Assembly (NCBI RefSeq): GCF_041729615.1
Contig: NZ_CP154874.1
Coordinates: 1,307,001 to 1,371,000 of the forward strand
Reading direction: 5' to 3'
DNA: 64,000 nt
Source of the DNA: Pseudomonas alcaligenes
Lineage (GTDB): Bacteria; Pseudomonadota; Gammaproteobacteria; Pseudomonadales; Pseudomonadaceae
Part shown: piece after piece, positions 23,988 through 33,257 of the stretch
Position numbering within the stretch: position 1 is the stretch's first letter
Layout of the letters: every line of letters starts with the position of its first letter
Position numbers and translations under genes: made by a program
The notes under the pieces: model-generated
Told to the model about the DNA's origin: nothing
What the model saw: only the letters and a program-made list of their open reading frames with translations
The model's database searches: none

Positions 23988-24788
23988 ATGCACCCTCTGC
24001 TGCCCAGCCTCGCCGCCGCCGGTCTGTACGCCGGCGCCACCCTCTACCAGGGATTGCGTCTCGCCCATCGCCAGGTGCCGGACAAGCGCCTGCTGGGCCT
24101 GCTCGGCGTGCTCGCCCTGATCGCCCACGCCCTGGCCCTGCACCTGCAGCTGCTGCCGGGCAGCGGCCTCAACCTGGACTTCTTCAACGCCGCCAGCCTG
24201 ATCGCCTGCGCGGTGATCGCCCTGATCCTGCTGGGCACCACGCGCATCCCGGTGGAGAACCTGTTGCTCCTGCTGTTCCCGCTGGGCGCCCTGACCGCCC
24301 TGCTGGCCCAGTTCGCCCCGGTCGGCACCAGCCAGCCGATCGACGAGGAGGCCGGCATCCTTGCCCATATCCTGCTGTCGATCCTGGCCTACGGCCTGCT
24401 GACCATCGCCATGTTCCAGGCCCTGCTGCTGTCGCTGCAGGACTATCAGCTCAAGCACAAGCACCCGTCGGGGCTGATCCGCAACTTCCCGCCGCTGCAG
24501 ACCATGGAGAGCCTGCTGTTCGGCTTCCTCTGGGCCGGCTGGGTGACACTGTCGCTGTCGCTGCTGTCCGGCTGGCTGTTCTTCGAGGACCTGTTCGCCC
24601 AGCACCTGGTGCACAAGACCGTGCTGTCGTGCGTGGCCTGGGTGGTTTTCGCCGTGCTGCTGTGGGGCCGCCACCAGCTGGGCTGGCGCGGGCACAAGGC
24701 GATTCGCTGGACCCTGGCCGGCTTCTGCCTGCTGATGCTGGCCTACTTCGGCAGCAAGCTGGTCCGCGAATTCATCCTGCACATCTGA
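23988..24788 (+). CDS. Cytochrome c assembly-type inner membrane protein (YpjD/CcsA-like)
   Basis: 266 residues, very hydrophobic with about eight membrane segments. It shows the CcmC/CcsA-family pattern with SILAYGLLTIAMFQA and a conserved WGRHQLGWRG near the end. Family members carry haem in cytochrome c maturation, but the YpjD branch next to ffh is of unproven function. The ATG at 23988 has AGGAT a few bases upstream. Divergent from ffh, it is followed ten bases on by the CNNM-type gene, and the two are usually neighbours in pseudomonads. Confidence 0.85.
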   Translation: MHPLLPSLAAAGLYAGATLYQGLRLAHRQVPDKRLLGLLGVLALIAHALALHLQLLPGSGLNLDFFNAASLIACAVIALILLGTTRIPVENLLLLLFPLGALTALLAQFAPVGTSQPIDEEAGILAHILLSILAYGLLTIAMFQALLLSLQDYQLKHKHPSGLIRNFPPLQTMESLLFGFLWAGWVTLSLSLLSGWLFFEDLFAQHLVHKTVLSCVAWVVFAVLLWGRHQLGWRGHKAIRWTLAGFCLLMLAYFGSKLVREFILHI

Positions 24789-24798
24789 GGCGATCCCC

Positions 24799-26073
24799 GT
24801 GGCCGAACTCCACCCTGGCTTCCTGCTGGGCCTGCTCGCCTTCCTGATCATCTGCTCGGCGTTCTTCTCCAGCTCCGAGACCGGCATCATCAGCCTCAAC
24901 CGCTATCGCCTGCGGCACAAGGCACGCGAGGGACACCGCGGCGCCAAACGCGCCAGCGCCCTGCTGAGCCGCCCGGACCGCCTGCTCGGTACCATTCTGA
25001 TCGGCAACAACTTCGTCAACATCCTCGCCTCGGCCATCGCCACCGTGCTGGCCATGCAGATCTGGGGCGAGGCCGGCATCGCCATCGCCACCGTGGCGCT
25101 GACCATCATCCTGCTGATCTTCGGCGAGATCACGCCCAAGACCCTGGCCGCGCTGCGCCCGGAAGCCATCGCCTACCCCGCCAGCCTGCCGCTGCAGGTG
25201 CTGCTCAAGCTGTTCTATCCGCTGGTGGTGGCGCTCAACGCCATCAGCAACCTGCTGCTGCGCCTGTTCGGCATCGACCCCAGCAGCCGCAGCAGTGACA
25301 GCCTGACCACCGAGGAACTGCGCAGCGTGGTACGCGAGTCCGCCCACGCCCTGCCGGAGAGCCGGCAGAACATGCTGCTCGGCGTGCTCGACCTGGAAAC
25401 CGTGTCGGTCAACGACATCATGATCCCGCGCAACGAGATCATCGGCATCGATCTGGAACAGCCGATCGAGCGCATCGTCGAGCTGCTGCAGAACACCCGC
25501 CACACCCGCCTGCCGGTGTACCGCCAGGACATCAACCAGATCGAGGGCATGGTGCACATGCGCCAGCTGGCGCGCCGCCTGGCCCATGACCAGATGACCC
25601 ACGAGCTGCTGCTGCAGGTCTGCCAGCCCGCCTATTTCGTGCCGGAAAACACCCCGCTGGCCACTCAGCTGCTGAATTTCCAGAAGGAAAAGCGCCGCCT
25701 CGGCCTGGTGGTCGACGAATACGGCGACATCCAGGGGCTGATCACCCTGGAGGACGTGCTGGAAGAAATCGTCGGCGACCTCAGCGGCCAGGATCAGCAG
25801 CAGCACGCCGATATCCAGCCCCAGGACGATGGCAGCCAGATCATCGACGGCAGCGCCAGCATCCGTGAGCTGAACAAGCTGCTCGGCTGGCATCTGCCCA
25901 GCGAGGGCCCGAAGACCCTCAACGGCCTGGTCACCGAGGCCCTGGAAAGCATCCCGGACAGCCCGGTGTGCCTGAAGATCGGCCCCTACCGCCTGGAAAT
26001 CCTCGAATCCGGCGACAACCGGGTGAAGAGCGTGCGCATCTGGCAGGGCCGGCTCAATCGAGCGACGGCCTGA
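24799..26073 (+). CDS. CNNM/CorC-family membrane protein (DUF21-CBS-CorC_HlyC)
   Basis: 424 residues from a GTG start. DUF21/CNNM transmembrane domain at 1-180 (with SSSETGIISLNRYRL and the GEITPKTLAAL motif), a CBS pair at about 200-320 (NDIMIPRNEI ... HTRLPVYRQD ... VDEYGDIQGLITLEDVLEEI), and a C-terminal transporter-associated domain. CNNM proteins export Mg2+ or are linked to Mg/Co resistance. Ten bases downstream of the assembly-type protein, so probably co-transcribed. Older annotations call it a haemolysin homologue. Confidence 0.9.
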   Translation: MAELHPGFLLGLLAFLIICSAFFSSSETGIISLNRYRLRHKAREGHRGAKRASALLSRPDRLLGTILIGNNFVNILASAIATVLAMQIWGEAGIAIATVALTIILLIFGEITPKTLAALRPEAIAYPASLPLQVLLKLFYPLVVALNAISNLLLRLFGIDPSSRSSDSLTTEELRSVVRESAHALPESRQNMLLGVLDLETVSVNDIMIPRNEIIGIDLEQPIERIVELLQNTRHTRLPVYRQDINQIEGMVHMRQLARRLAHDQMTHELLLQVCQPAYFVPENTPLATQLLNFQKEKRRLGLVVDEYGDIQGLITLEDVLEEIVGDLSGQDQQQHADIQPQDDGSQIIDGSASIRELNKLLGWHLPSEGPKTLNGLVTEALESIPDSPVCLKIGPYRLEILESGDNRVKSVRIWQGRLNRATA

Positions 26074-26785
26074 GCCGCTCGGCCAGGCCCTCGCCCCACA
26101 CCCGGTAACCCAGCGCCGACGGGTGATAGCCGTCGCGCGCCAGGTACTCCTCGGCGAACTCCAGCTCCAGCCGCGCATACTGCGCGCCTTCCTGCGCACT
26201 GATGCGGCGCAACTCGGCATCCAGCAAGGCCGCACGCAGCCCCAGCAGACGCCGCAGCAGCCAGGGCAAGGCGCTGAAGTGCTGGATCGGCGGCACGCCA
26301 GTGAACACCACCCGCTCCCCGCGCGCACTCAAAGCCCGACTGAGCGCACGCAGCGAGTCTTCCCAGCGCGCCAGCGAACTCAGGTGGGTGGTGTCGTTGA
26401 CGCCGAACACCAGCAGCACCAGGTCCGCCGGCTCGCTGAGCGCCAGCGGCAACAGGCGCTCGTAGGCCTCGCCCGCGGTGATGCCGTTCTCGCCGCAGGC
26501 GCGCCAGGCCACCGGGCGCTGCAGGCGCGTCGCCAGGGCCTGGGCCAGCTGGCCGGCCAGCGCCGCCTCCTGGGCCTCGACGCCGACGCCGGCGACCGTG
26601 GATTCGCCGATCAGCAGCAGGCGCAGCGGCGCACCGACCAGCCCCGCGCCCGCCAGGCCGCTCTGCGCCCCGGCGGCGGGCGGCAGGCGCAACGCGGTGC
26701 GCCGGGTGTGCAGCGCCAGCGGTAAGGCCAGCGGCAATGAGGCGAGCGCCAGGCCCCACCACAGTCCGGCGCGCAGGCGGCTCAC
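26054..26785 (-). CDS. SGNH/GDSL hydrolase, membrane-anchored
   Basis: 243 residues with an N-terminal hydrophobic segment (8-26) that acts as a signal anchor. SGNH blocks are clear: block [13 protein letters not shown] with nucleophile S62, a GEN glycine/asparagine segment near 98-100, GVND at 128-131, and DGYHPS at the end (about D218/H221). It probably deacylates an envelope lipid or polysaccharide. It starts with a GTG that overlaps the purT TGA (GTGA), so the two are coupled. Its last 20 bases overlap the end of the convergent CNNM gene. Confidence 0.88.
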   Translation of the reverse strand: MSRLRAGLWWGLALASLPLALPLALHTRRTALRLPPAAGAQSGLAGAGLVGAPLRLLLIGESTVAGVGVEAQEAALAGQLAQALATRLQRPVAWRACGENGITAGEAYERLLPLALSEPADLVLLVFGVNDTTHLSSLARWEDSLRALSRALSARGERVVFTGVPPIQHFSALPWLLRRLLGLRAALLDAELRRISAQEGAQYARLELEFAEEYLARDGYHPSALGYRVWGEGLAERLRPSLD

Positions 26786-27963
26786 AGCTCGACCTTGACC
26801 GCCTCGGACGCGCGCACCGCCTTGGCCCGAGCCGCCTCGATGCTTTCGTCGCGGGCCAGGGTCACGCCCATGCGCCGCTGGCCGTCCACCTCCGGCTTGC
26901 CGAACAGACGCAGCGCGGTGTCCGGCTCGGCCAGGGCGGCACCGAGGTTAGCGAAGGCCACCTGCTGCGAGGTGCCTTCCACCAGGATCACCGAGGAGGC
27001 CGAGGGGCCGAACTGGCGGATCGCCGGGATCGGCAGGCCGAGAATGGCTCGCGCGTGCAGGGCGAACTCGGAGAGGTCCTGGGAGATCAGGGTGACCAAA
27101 CCGGTGTCGTGCGGACGTGGCGAGACTTCACTGAACCACACCTGGTCGCCCTTGATGAACAGCTCCACGCCGAACAGGCCACGGCCACCGAGGGCCTCGG
27201 TGACGGCGAGGGCCACCCGCTCGGACTCGGCCAAGGCCTTGGCGCTCATCGCCTGCGGCTGCCAGGACTCGTGGTAGTCGCCCTTGACCTGGCGATGGCC
27301 GACCGGCGCGCAGAACGAGGTGCCGCCGACGTGGCGCACGGTGAGCAGGGTGATCTCGTAGTCGAAATCGATAAAGCCTTCCACTATCACTCTACCCTTG
27401 CCGGCTCGCCCGCCTTCCTGGGCGTAGTCCCAGGCAGAACGCAGATCGGCGTCACTCTTCAGCACGCTCTGGCCCTTGCCGGAGGAGCTCATGATCGGCT
27501 TGACCACACAGGGGTAGCCGACCGCTTTCACCGCCTCGACATAGGCCTCGAAGGTGTCGGCGAAGTGATAGGGCGAAGTCGGCAGGCCCAGCTCCTCGGC
27601 GGCCAGGCGGCGGATGCCCTCGCGGTTCATGGTCAGCCTGGCGGCGCGGGCGGTGGGCACCACGGTGAAGCCCTCGGCTTCCAGCTCGACCAGGGTGTCG
27701 GTGGCGATGGCCTCGATCTCCGGGACTATGTAGTGCGGCTGCTCCGCCTCGATCACCGCGCGCAGGGCGGCGCCGTCGAGCATGCTGAGCACATGGCTGC
27801 GGTGCGCCACCTGCATGGCCGGGGCATTGGCGTAGCGGTCGACGGCGATCACTTCGCAGCCCAGGCGCTGCAGCTCGATCACCACTTCCTTGCCCAACTC
27901 GCCGGAGCCACAGAGCAGGACGCGGGTCGCGGTGGGCGACAAGGGGGTGCCGATACGGGGCAT
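26782..27963 (-). CDS. purT: Phosphoribosylglycinamide formyltransferase 2
   Basis: 393 residues of the ATP-grasp superfamily. N-terminal [20 protein letters not shown], the [18 protein letters not shown]-binding loop and [17 protein letters not shown] metal-binding block are visible. It makes formyl-GAR from GAR, formate and ATP, the folate-independent third step of purine synthesis. The ATG at 27963 begins MPRIGTPLS. The following SGNH gene overlaps by three bases. Confidence 0.95.
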   Translation of the reverse strand: MPRIGTPLSPTATRVLLCGSGELGKEVVIELQRLGCEVIAVDRYANAPAMQVAHRSHVLSMLDGAALRAVIEAEQPHYIVPEIEAIATDTLVELEAEGFTVVPTARAARLTMNREGIRRLAAEELGLPTSPYHFADTFEAYVEAVKAVGYPCVVKPIMSSSGKGQSVLKSDADLRSAWDYAQEGGRAGKGRVIVEGFIDFDYEITLLTVRHVGGTSFCAPVGHRQVKGDYHESWQPQAMSAKALAESERVALAVTEALGGRGLFGVELFIKGDQVWFSEVSPRPHDTGLVTLISQDLSEFALHARAILGLPIPAIRQFGPSASSVILVEGTSQQVAFANLGAALAEPDTALRLFGKPEVDGQRRMGVTLARDESIEAARAKAVRASEAVKVEL

Positions 27964-27995
27964 GCGGATGTCCTCGGAAAATAGAGAAAGGGAAT

Positions 27996-28202
27996 TCAGG
28001 GGCGCGCGGGCTGCTGCAGGAACTGGCCAGCGGCGCGGGTACGCTCGGCGCAGCGCTGCAGCACCTCGCGCCGCTCGTCGTTGCTCATGCGCCCCCACAG
28101 GGTGATCTCGGCCGCCGTGCGCTGGCAGCCGATGCAGATGTCCTGCTCGTCCAGCGCGCAGACGCTGACGCAGGGCGACTTGACCGGGCGCTCGTCGCTC
28201 AC
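27996..28202 (-). CDS. DUF1289 Cys-rich protein
   Basis: 68 residues with the DUF1289 cysteine pattern: [21 protein letters not shown] then [20 protein letters not shown]. The four Cys probably bind metal. Function unknown. It starts with GTG overlapping the TGA of the carbonic anhydrase gene and ends 32 bases before purT. Confidence 0.88.
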   Translation of the reverse strand: MSDERPVKSPCVSVCALDEQDICIGCQRTAAEITLWGRMSNDERREVLQRCAERTRAAGQFLQQPARP

Positions 28203-28723
28203 GCTTCGTCCTCGGCCAGGTCGCGGGCGTAGCGCTGGGCGTTGTGCACGTAGTGGGCGGCGCTGCCTTCGAGCATCTTCTTCTGCTGCTCGGTGAGCTC
28301 GCGCACCACCTTGCCCGGGCTGCCCATCACCAGGCTGCCGTCGGGGATCACCTTGCCCTCGGGGATCAGGCTGTTGGCGCCGATGATGCAGTACTTGCCG
28401 ATCCGGGCGCCGTTGAGGATCACCGCGTTGATGCCGATCAGGCTGTAATCGTCCACCGTGCAGCCGTGCATCATCACGTTGTGGCCGACGGTGACACCCT
28501 TGCCGAGGGTCAGCGGGAAGCCCATGTCGGTGTGCATCACGCTGCCGTCCTGCACGTTGCTGTTCTCGCCGATGTGGATCAGCTCGTTGTCGCCGCGCAA
28601 CACGGCGCCGAACCAGACGCTGGCGCCCTTGTCCAGGCGCACCTTGCCGATCACCGCGGCAGTCGGCGCGATCCAGCTCTCGGGATGGGCCTCGACGCGT
28701 GCGTCACCCAGGCGGTACTTCAT
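28199..28723 (-). CDS. Gamma-class carbonic anhydrase-like protein
   Basis: 174 residues of a left-handed beta-helix with hexapeptide repeats ([20 protein letters not shown] onward). The zinc His set appears in [17 protein letters not shown]. Related to YrdA/PaaY. Carbonic anhydrase activity is plausible but many members show weak or other activity. It overlaps the DUF1289 start. Confidence 0.88.
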   Translation of the reverse strand: MKYRLGDARVEAHPESWIAPTAAVIGKVRLDKGASVWFGAVLRGDNELIHIGENSNVQDGSVMHTDMGFPLTLGKGVTVGHNVMMHGCTVDDYSLIGINAVILNGARIGKYCIIGANSLIPEGKVIPDGSLVMGSPGKVVRELTEQQKKMLEGSAAHYVHNAQRYARDLAEDEA

Positions 28724-28734
28724 GGCGAATCCTC

Positions 28735-29343
28735 TCAGACCTTGATGACCCGGACCGACGGCTGCGGCGGCTGCGTCAGGTCGATGCCGGCGCCGAAGGC
28801 GACATTGACCAGTTCGACGATCATCACCGCCGTCAGGCCCCAGATCTTGTAGTTGTCGTAGTGATAGCAGGGCACATACCAGCTGCGCCCCTCGTAGTCG
28901 ATGCGGTGGGTGACCTCGCGCGGGGTCTCCAGGAAGAAGCGCAGCGGCACCGAGAACACCGAGGCGATCTCGTCGTCGTTGGCGCGGTACTCGACATAGT
29001 CCGGCACCACCCCGACATAGGGCGTGACATGGATGCCGAAGCGCGACACCAGCGGGCTGAGCGGGCCGACGATCTCCACCAGGCCGGGCGGCAGGCCCAC
29101 CTCCTCCTCCGCCTCGCGCAGGGCGGTGAAGGCCAGGTCGGGGTCGGTGGCATCACGGCGGCCGCCGGGGAAGGCCACCTCGCCACCGTGGGTGGACAGG
29201 CCGCTGGCGCGCAGGGTCAGCACCAGCTCCGGGTCGTCGCTGCGGGTCAGCGGCACCAGCACGGCCGCCTGCGGGTGCTGCCGGTCGGTCTCCAGGATGC
29301 GTGGACTGTGGCCGCGCACGCGCTGCAGGAGCTCGTCGAGCAT
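28735..29343 (-). CDS. CoA pyrophosphatase, NUDIX family
   Basis: 202 residues with the CoA-pyrophosphatase form of the NUDIX box: [12 protein letters not shown] then [15 protein letters not shown]. The upstream LVPLTR and downstream [15 protein letters not shown] segments fit this subfamily, which cleaves CoA to 3',5'-ADP and phosphopantetheine. It is 11 bases upstream of the carbonic anhydrase gene in the same direction. Confidence 0.88.
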   Translation of the reverse strand: MLDELLQRVRGHSPRILETDRQHPQAAVLVPLTRSDDPELVLTLRASGLSTHGGEVAFPGGRRDATDPDLAFTALREAEEEVGLPPGLVEIVGPLSPLVSRFGIHVTPYVGVVPDYVEYRANDDEIASVFSVPLRFFLETPREVTHRIDYEGRSWYVPCYHYDNYKIWGLTAVMIVELVNVAFGAGIDLTQPPQPSVRVIKV

Positions 29344-29489
29344 GATGATTCTCGGTTCTTCAGGGTTCTTTTCTTCTGCCCGGCATCATGGCACGAAGGC
29401 GCGGCCCGCCCAATACCCACCCTGCATCGACCGGCTTGCCGAGCTCGCCCTGCGGCGCCAACATGGGCAACGAATCAGGAGAGAGCGGC

Positions 29490-30038
29490 ATGAAATTCTG
29501 CAGCCAGTGCGGTGGTCCGGTGGAGCAGCGCATTCCCCAGGGCGACAATCGCCTGCGCTTCGTCTGCCCGCAGTGCCAGACCGTCCACTACCAGAACCCG
29601 CGCATCGTCGCTGGCTGCCTGCCGGTGTGGGGCGAGCAGGTGCTGCTGTGCCGCCGCGCCATCGAGCCACGGCGTGGCTTCTGGACGCTGCCGGCCGGCT
29701 TCATGGAGAACGGCGAGACCATGGCCGAGGCGGCCATGCGCGAGACCGACGAGGAAGCCTGCGCACGGGTGCGCGACCTGCACCTCTACACCCTGTTCGA
29801 CCTGCCGCACATCAGCCAGCTCTATGTGTTCTTCCGCGCCGAACTGATCGACCTGGACTTCCGCGCCGGCGAGGAGAGCCTCGACGTGCAACTGTTCCAC
29901 GAGCACGAGATCCCCTGGCAGGAACTGGCCTTCCCCACCGTCGGGCGCACCCTCAGGTGCTACTTCGCCGACCGCCGCGAGCAGCGCTATCCGATCCGCA
30001 ACGAGGGCATCGCGCCACTGCGCCCACACAGCCGATGA
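29490..30038 (+). CDS. NUDIX hydrolase with N-terminal zinc ribbon
   Basis: 182 residues. An N-terminal zinc ribbon with CSQCGG (4-9) and CPQC (30-33) precedes a NUDIX domain whose box reads LPAGFMENGETMAEAAMRET then DEEACARV; the box ends EEAC instead of EExGU, a variant typical of this subfamily. Substrate is unknown (ADP-ribose or FAD-like possible). The ATG at 29490 follows an AGGAGAGAG site. Divergent from the other NUDIX gene across 146 bases. Confidence 0.85.
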   Translation: MKFCSQCGGPVEQRIPQGDNRLRFVCPQCQTVHYQNPRIVAGCLPVWGEQVLLCRRAIEPRRGFWTLPAGFMENGETMAEAAMRETDEEACARVRDLHLYTLFDLPHISQLYVFFRAELIDLDFRAGEESLDVQLFHEHEIPWQELAFPTVGRTLRCYFADRREQRYPIRNEGIAPLRPHSR

Positions 30039-30083
30039 GGTCTATAGTCTTCCTGCACCCTTGACCGGCCAGCAGGAGGAACC

Positions 30084-30314
30084 ATGGATACCAGCGAACA
30101 CAGTCTCAGCGGCCTGTTCAAGCAGCTCGGCCTGCCAGCCGGCAGGGCCGAGATCGAAGCTTTCCTGCGCGAGCACCGCCTGGCCGAGGGCCAGGCTCTG
30201 CCCAGGGCCCCCTTCTGGAACAGGGCCCAGGCGCAGTTTCTCAGCGAAGCGCTGGAGGAGGATTCGGACTGGGCGGAGCTGGCCGACGAACTGGCGCTGC
30301 TGCTATCGCCGTGA
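30084..30314 (+). CDS. DUF2789 family protein
   Basis: 76 residues: SLSGLFKQLGLPAGRAEIEA, REHRLAEGQALPRAPFW and WAELADELALLLSP match DUF2789, a small helical family of unknown function. The AGGAGG site upstream is strong. Its last 74 bases overlap the convergent gene on the other strand. Confidence 0.85.
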   Translation: MDTSEHSLSGLFKQLGLPAGRAEIEAFLREHRLAEGQALPRAPFWNRAQAQFLSEALEEDSDWAELADELALLLSP

Positions 30315-31194
30315 GGCGCAGTTCGAGCAGGCTGGCGGCCAGCGCCGGATCGTCGGCATCGGTAACCATCAGCAGGCTGCCATCGGCCGCCAGGGCGATC
30401 CCCTCGACCTTCCAGTGCCCCTCCAGCTCGGCCAGACGCTGCAGTCGACCATCGGCCTCCACCAGGCCGATCAGCGAACCCAGGCAGGCACCGTCGTTGT
30501 AACTGTCGGAGGTATTCTCTGCCGCCGCACTGAACAGCCAGCGCCCCTCGCCCAGCGCCGCGCCGTCGGTGAATCCCAGCGCCACGCCGCTCAGCTCGCC
30601 GAGGTCGAGCGCCTGGATGCCCGGCGGCTGCGGCAGCGGCCCCATGCCCAGCAGCCAGTCGCGCAACGGCGCCCAGGCGTAGCGCAGCGCCGCATTCGGC
30701 GAGCCGCCCTGGTTACCGCGCTGCAGCAGGAGGAATTCCTCGCCGAGGAGGAAGCCGCCCTCGATGTTCAGATCGGCGAAATGCTGGCGCAGCGGCAGGT
30801 ACAGGGGGGCCAGGTCGATCTGTCGTGGCCGCGCGCCCTCCTCCAAGCCCAGCAGCACACCACGCTGGCGCCGCGGGGTCGAACCCGAGCCCAGCGCCAG
30901 CAGCGCGCCCTGCGCATGGCCGGGCATGGCCGGCAGCAGGGCCAGGGTCTCCAGGTCCGGCTTGGCCGCCTTGCGCGCAGCCTGGTCCAGCGGCAGCTCG
31001 CCATCGAACAGAGGCAGCAGGCGGCCGTGCCCGCTGTCGACGCCGAACACCCCCAGCTGCAGCTCATCGTCGGCCACCACGTAGAGGCGCTCGGCGACCC
31101 GCACCAGGGCACTGGCGGCGCTGAGGTGGGCGCGACCGTGCGGATGCTCGGCGGGCGCCAGGGTCAGCTCACGCAGCAGCTTGGGTTGCGACAT
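30241..31194 (-). CDS. Probable beta-propeller protein, DUF6929-like
   Basis: 317 residues of repeated beta-type segments (RLYVVADDELQLGVFGVDSG, LLLGLEEG, GGFLLGEEFLLLQRGN, VEGIALAADGSLLMVTDADD), reminiscent of a propeller and of the DUF6929 family. No signal peptide. The ATG at 31194 gives MSQPKLLRELTLA. The C-terminal 25 residues are Ala/Pro-rich and lie antisense to the DUF2789 gene, so the true conserved domain ends earlier. Function unknown. Confidence 0.7.
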   Translation of the reverse strand: MSQPKLLRELTLAPAEHPHGRAHLSAASALVRVAERLYVVADDELQLGVFGVDSGHGRLLPLFDGELPLDQAARKAAKPDLETLALLPAMPGHAQGALLALGSGSTPRRQRGVLLGLEEGARPRQIDLAPLYLPLRQHFADLNIEGGFLLGEEFLLLQRGNQGGSPNAALRYAWAPLRDWLLGMGPLPQPPGIQALDLGELSGVALGFTDGAALGEGRWLFSAAAENTSDSYNDGACLGSLIGLVEADGRLQRLAELEGHWKVEGIALAADGSLLMVTDADDPALAASLLELRLTAIAAAPVRRPAPPSPNPPPALR

Positions 31195-31340
31195 ACAGGC
31201 CTCCTGGGGAGTAGAAATAAGCCCGCGCGGCGCTCCGTCCGGCTGGCGAGGATTGAACATACCCCTCGGCATAGGCAGACTCTCGCGCTATAACAACCTG
31301 AAGTATCAGGGCCAACACAGAAACACCTCGGAACATCGCA

Positions 31341-31844
31341 ATGCGCTGGCTGCTCGCCCTATTCTGCTGCACCCTCATCGGCCTCGCCCAGGCCTCGACC
31401 GCGCCGACGCTCCGCGGCAAGGCCGTGGACAAGGTGCTGGTGGTCAAATCCGAGCGCAAGCTGCACCTGATGGGGCGCGGCGAGGTCCTCAAGTCCTACC
31501 GCATCTCCCTCGGCAAGCAGCCCACCGGCGCCAAGGTGCGTGAAGGCGACCTGCGCACTCCGGAAGGTTTCTACTGGATCGACTGGCGCAAGACCAGCGA
31601 GAAATTCAACCTGTCCATGCACATCTCCTACCCCAACGCCCGCGATGCTGCCAACGCGCGCAAGCAGGGCGTGCCCGCCGGCGGCATGATCATGATCCAC
31701 GGCACCCCGCTGGACGATGAGTATCCCGAGTGGTTCTTCAGCACCCTGGACTGGACCGAAGGCTGCATCGCCATGCGCAACGCCGACATGCGCGAGGTGT
31801 GGAACCTGGTGCAGGACGGCACGCTGATCGAGATCCGCCCCTGA
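31341..31844 (+). CDS. L,D-transpeptidase, YkuD family
   Basis: 167 residues with a signal peptide (1-18) and a YkuD domain. The active-site block reads MIHGTPLDD (H120) and DWTEGCIAMRN with C142. It works in the periplasm, where such enzymes form 3-3 crosslinks, attach lipoprotein, or cleave peptides. A single small domain with no LysM. Whether it crosslinks or is an amidase-like variant (as in DpaA types) cannot be decided. Confidence 0.85.
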   Translation: MRWLLALFCCTLIGLAQASTAPTLRGKAVDKVLVVKSERKLHLMGRGEVLKSYRISLGKQPTGAKVREGDLRTPEGFYWIDWRKTSEKFNLSMHISYPNARDAANARKQGVPAGGMIMIHGTPLDDEYPEWFFSTLDWTEGCIAMRNADMREVWNLVQDGTLIEIRP

Positions 31845-31934
31845 CGATTTGCTGCGCGGCGATCAGCCGTGGTTGGAAAAGGCCCGGAAAGTGCCTTGCC
31901 ACTGAACGCCCGTAGGGCCAAGCGCAGCGGGTCC

Positions 31935-32006
31935 GCTCATCTACTCTGTGTAAACTCCGCGCCTTCGGCCCTTAACGCCTGGCCCGGCTCTAGCTCGCAA
32001 GATCCT
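31935..32006. repeat. Dispersed host intergenic repeat, copy B
   Basis: Gap-free match to 14416-14487. It lies 90 bases after the transpeptidase stop and just before a terminator-like hairpin at 32033. The rest of the 290-base gap holds the ohrR promoter region. Confidence 0.7.
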
Positions 32007-32032
32007 AGACAGCCCCTGAATCCCGTTTGAAC

Positions 32033-32053
32033 GAGGCGCCGCAAGGCGCCTTT
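32033..32053 (+). terminator. Terminator-like hairpin before ohrR
   Basis: GGCGCC, loop GCAA, GGCGCC, then TTTAT. It would stop readthrough from the transpeptidase gene. Confidence 0.65.
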
Positions 32054-32086
32054 ATCATTTCCGCTGTGCAAAATTTGCTCAGCGTT

Positions 32087-32103
32087 AATTTGCGCGATAA
32101 ATT
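32087..32103. promoter_or_regulatory. OhrR-type operator upstream of ohrR
   Basis: AATTTGCGCGATAAATT is an AT-flanked palindrome with a GCGCG-type centre. It lies about 30 bases before the ohrR start, consistent with autoregulation; similar TTGCGCGCAA-type boxes precede ohr. Confidence 0.6.
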
Positions 32104-32134
32104 GTTGTGCAGATACCGAGCAGAGGTCCCCGTC

Positions 32135-32584
32135 ATGAAACAGCCGCAATCCTGTGCTGCCCTGCAGCTGGACAACCAGCTGTGCTTCGCCCTGCACTCC
32201 ACCTCCCTGCTGATGACCAAGGCCTACAAGCCCATGCTGCAGGGCATCGGCCTGACCTACCCGCAGTACCTGGCCATGCTGGTGTTATGGGAAGGCGACG
32301 GCATCACCGTGGGCGAGATCAGCGCGCGCCTGCTCACCGATCCCGGCTCCCTTACCCCCCTGCTCAAGCGCCTGGAAGCCGAAGGTCTGATCACCCGCAC
32401 CCGCAGCAGCGCCGACGAGCGCGTGGTGGAGCTGCGTCTGACCGACAAGGGCCGCAACCTGCAGCAGGAGGCCGAGCGCTTCCCCGCCTGCATACTCGAA
32501 GCCAGCGGCATGACCCTGGAGCAGATCGGCGCCCTCAAGGAGCAGATAGTCGCCCTGCGCGACCAGCTGCAGAAGTCCGCCTGA
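32135..32584 (+). CDS. ohrR: MarR-family organic peroxide sensor OhrR
   Basis: 149 residues of the MarR winged-helix type. The reactive cysteine is C17 in LDNQLCFALHSTS, the conserved peroxidatic Cys of OhrR; there is an extra C7. The wHTH (GITVGEISARLLTDPGSLTP, then LKRLEAEGLITRTRSSADER) is intact. Organic hydroperoxide oxidises C17 and releases DNA. It is followed by ohr in the same direction with its own operator. Confidence 0.92.
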   Translation: MKQPQSCAALQLDNQLCFALHSTSLLMTKAYKPMLQGIGLTYPQYLAMLVLWEGDGITVGEISARLLTDPGSLTPLLKRLEAEGLITRTRSSADERVVELRLTDKGRNLQQEAERFPACILEASGMTLEQIGALKEQIVALRDQLQKSA

Positions 32585-32659
32585 CCCCCGCCGCCGCCCG
32601 CCGCGGGCGGCACGCCGCCTCGCTTATACCCAAATCGCCGCAGCTCTAGGCTGAATTCA

Positions 32660-32737
32660 TCTAAAAATTATCTTGCGCGCAAAAATAAATCGCACTAGAT
32701 TCTGCATCACGCACTTACTTAGCGCGCAAAACTTTAG
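32660..32737. promoter_or_regulatory. Operator-like boxes upstream of ohr
   Basis: Two AT-flanked GCGCG boxes occur: TTGCGCGCAA (32673-32682) and AGCGCGCAAAACTT (32720-32733), both like the box before ohrR. They lie 82 and 31 bases before the ohr start, suggesting cooperative OhrR repression. Confidence 0.6.
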
Positions 32738-32763
32738 ACAGCAAATCAAACGGAGACATCGCC

Positions 32764-33192
32764 ATGCAAACCATCAAAGCCCTCTACACCGCCACCGCCA
32801 CCGCCACCGGGGGCCGCGACGGCCGCGCCGTTTCTTCCGACGGCTTCCTCGACGTCAAGCTGACCACTCCGCGCGAACTGGGCGGCGCCGGCGGCGAAGC
32901 CACCAACCCCGAGCAGCTGTTCGCCGCCGGCTACTCCGCCTGCTTCATCGGCGCCCTGAAGTTCGTCGCCAGCCAGAAGAAGCAGGCCTTCCCGGCCGAC
33001 GCCTCGATCACCGGCAAGGTCGGCATCGGCCAGATCCCCGGCGGCTTCGGCCTGGAAGTGGAGCTGAACATCAGCCTGCCGGGCATCGACCGCGCCGTCG
33101 CCGAAGAGCTGGTCGCCGCCGCTCACCAGGTCTGCCCTTACTCCAACGCCACCCGCGGCAACATCGACGTGCGCCTGAACGTCGCCGTCTGA
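32764..33192 (+). CDS. ohr: Organic hydroperoxide resistance protein Ohr
   Basis: 142 residues of the OsmC/Ohr family. Catalytic cysteines C60 (YSACFIGA) and C124 (HQVCPYSN) are in place. It reduces organic hydroperoxides using lipoyl-type thiols. The ATG at 32764 follows GGAGAC. The next gene follows after a 65-base gap and may be co-induced. Confidence 0.95.
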   Translation: MQTIKALYTATATATGGRDGRAVSSDGFLDVKLTTPRELGGAGGEATNPEQLFAAGYSACFIGALKFVASQKKQAFPADASITGKVGIGQIPGGFGLEVELNISLPGIDRAVAEELVAAAHQVCPYSNATRGNIDVRLNVAV

Positions 33193-33257
33193 ACCGAACC
33201 GGGCGGGCCTGCACGGCAGTGCCCGCCGCGATAACCCAAGCTACGAGGAACAGAATC

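Noticed and set aside
24772..26328. Minus-strand frame of 518 codons opposite the CNNM gene
   Set aside because: Shadow of the CNNM protein; Gln/Asp/His-rich with no motif.
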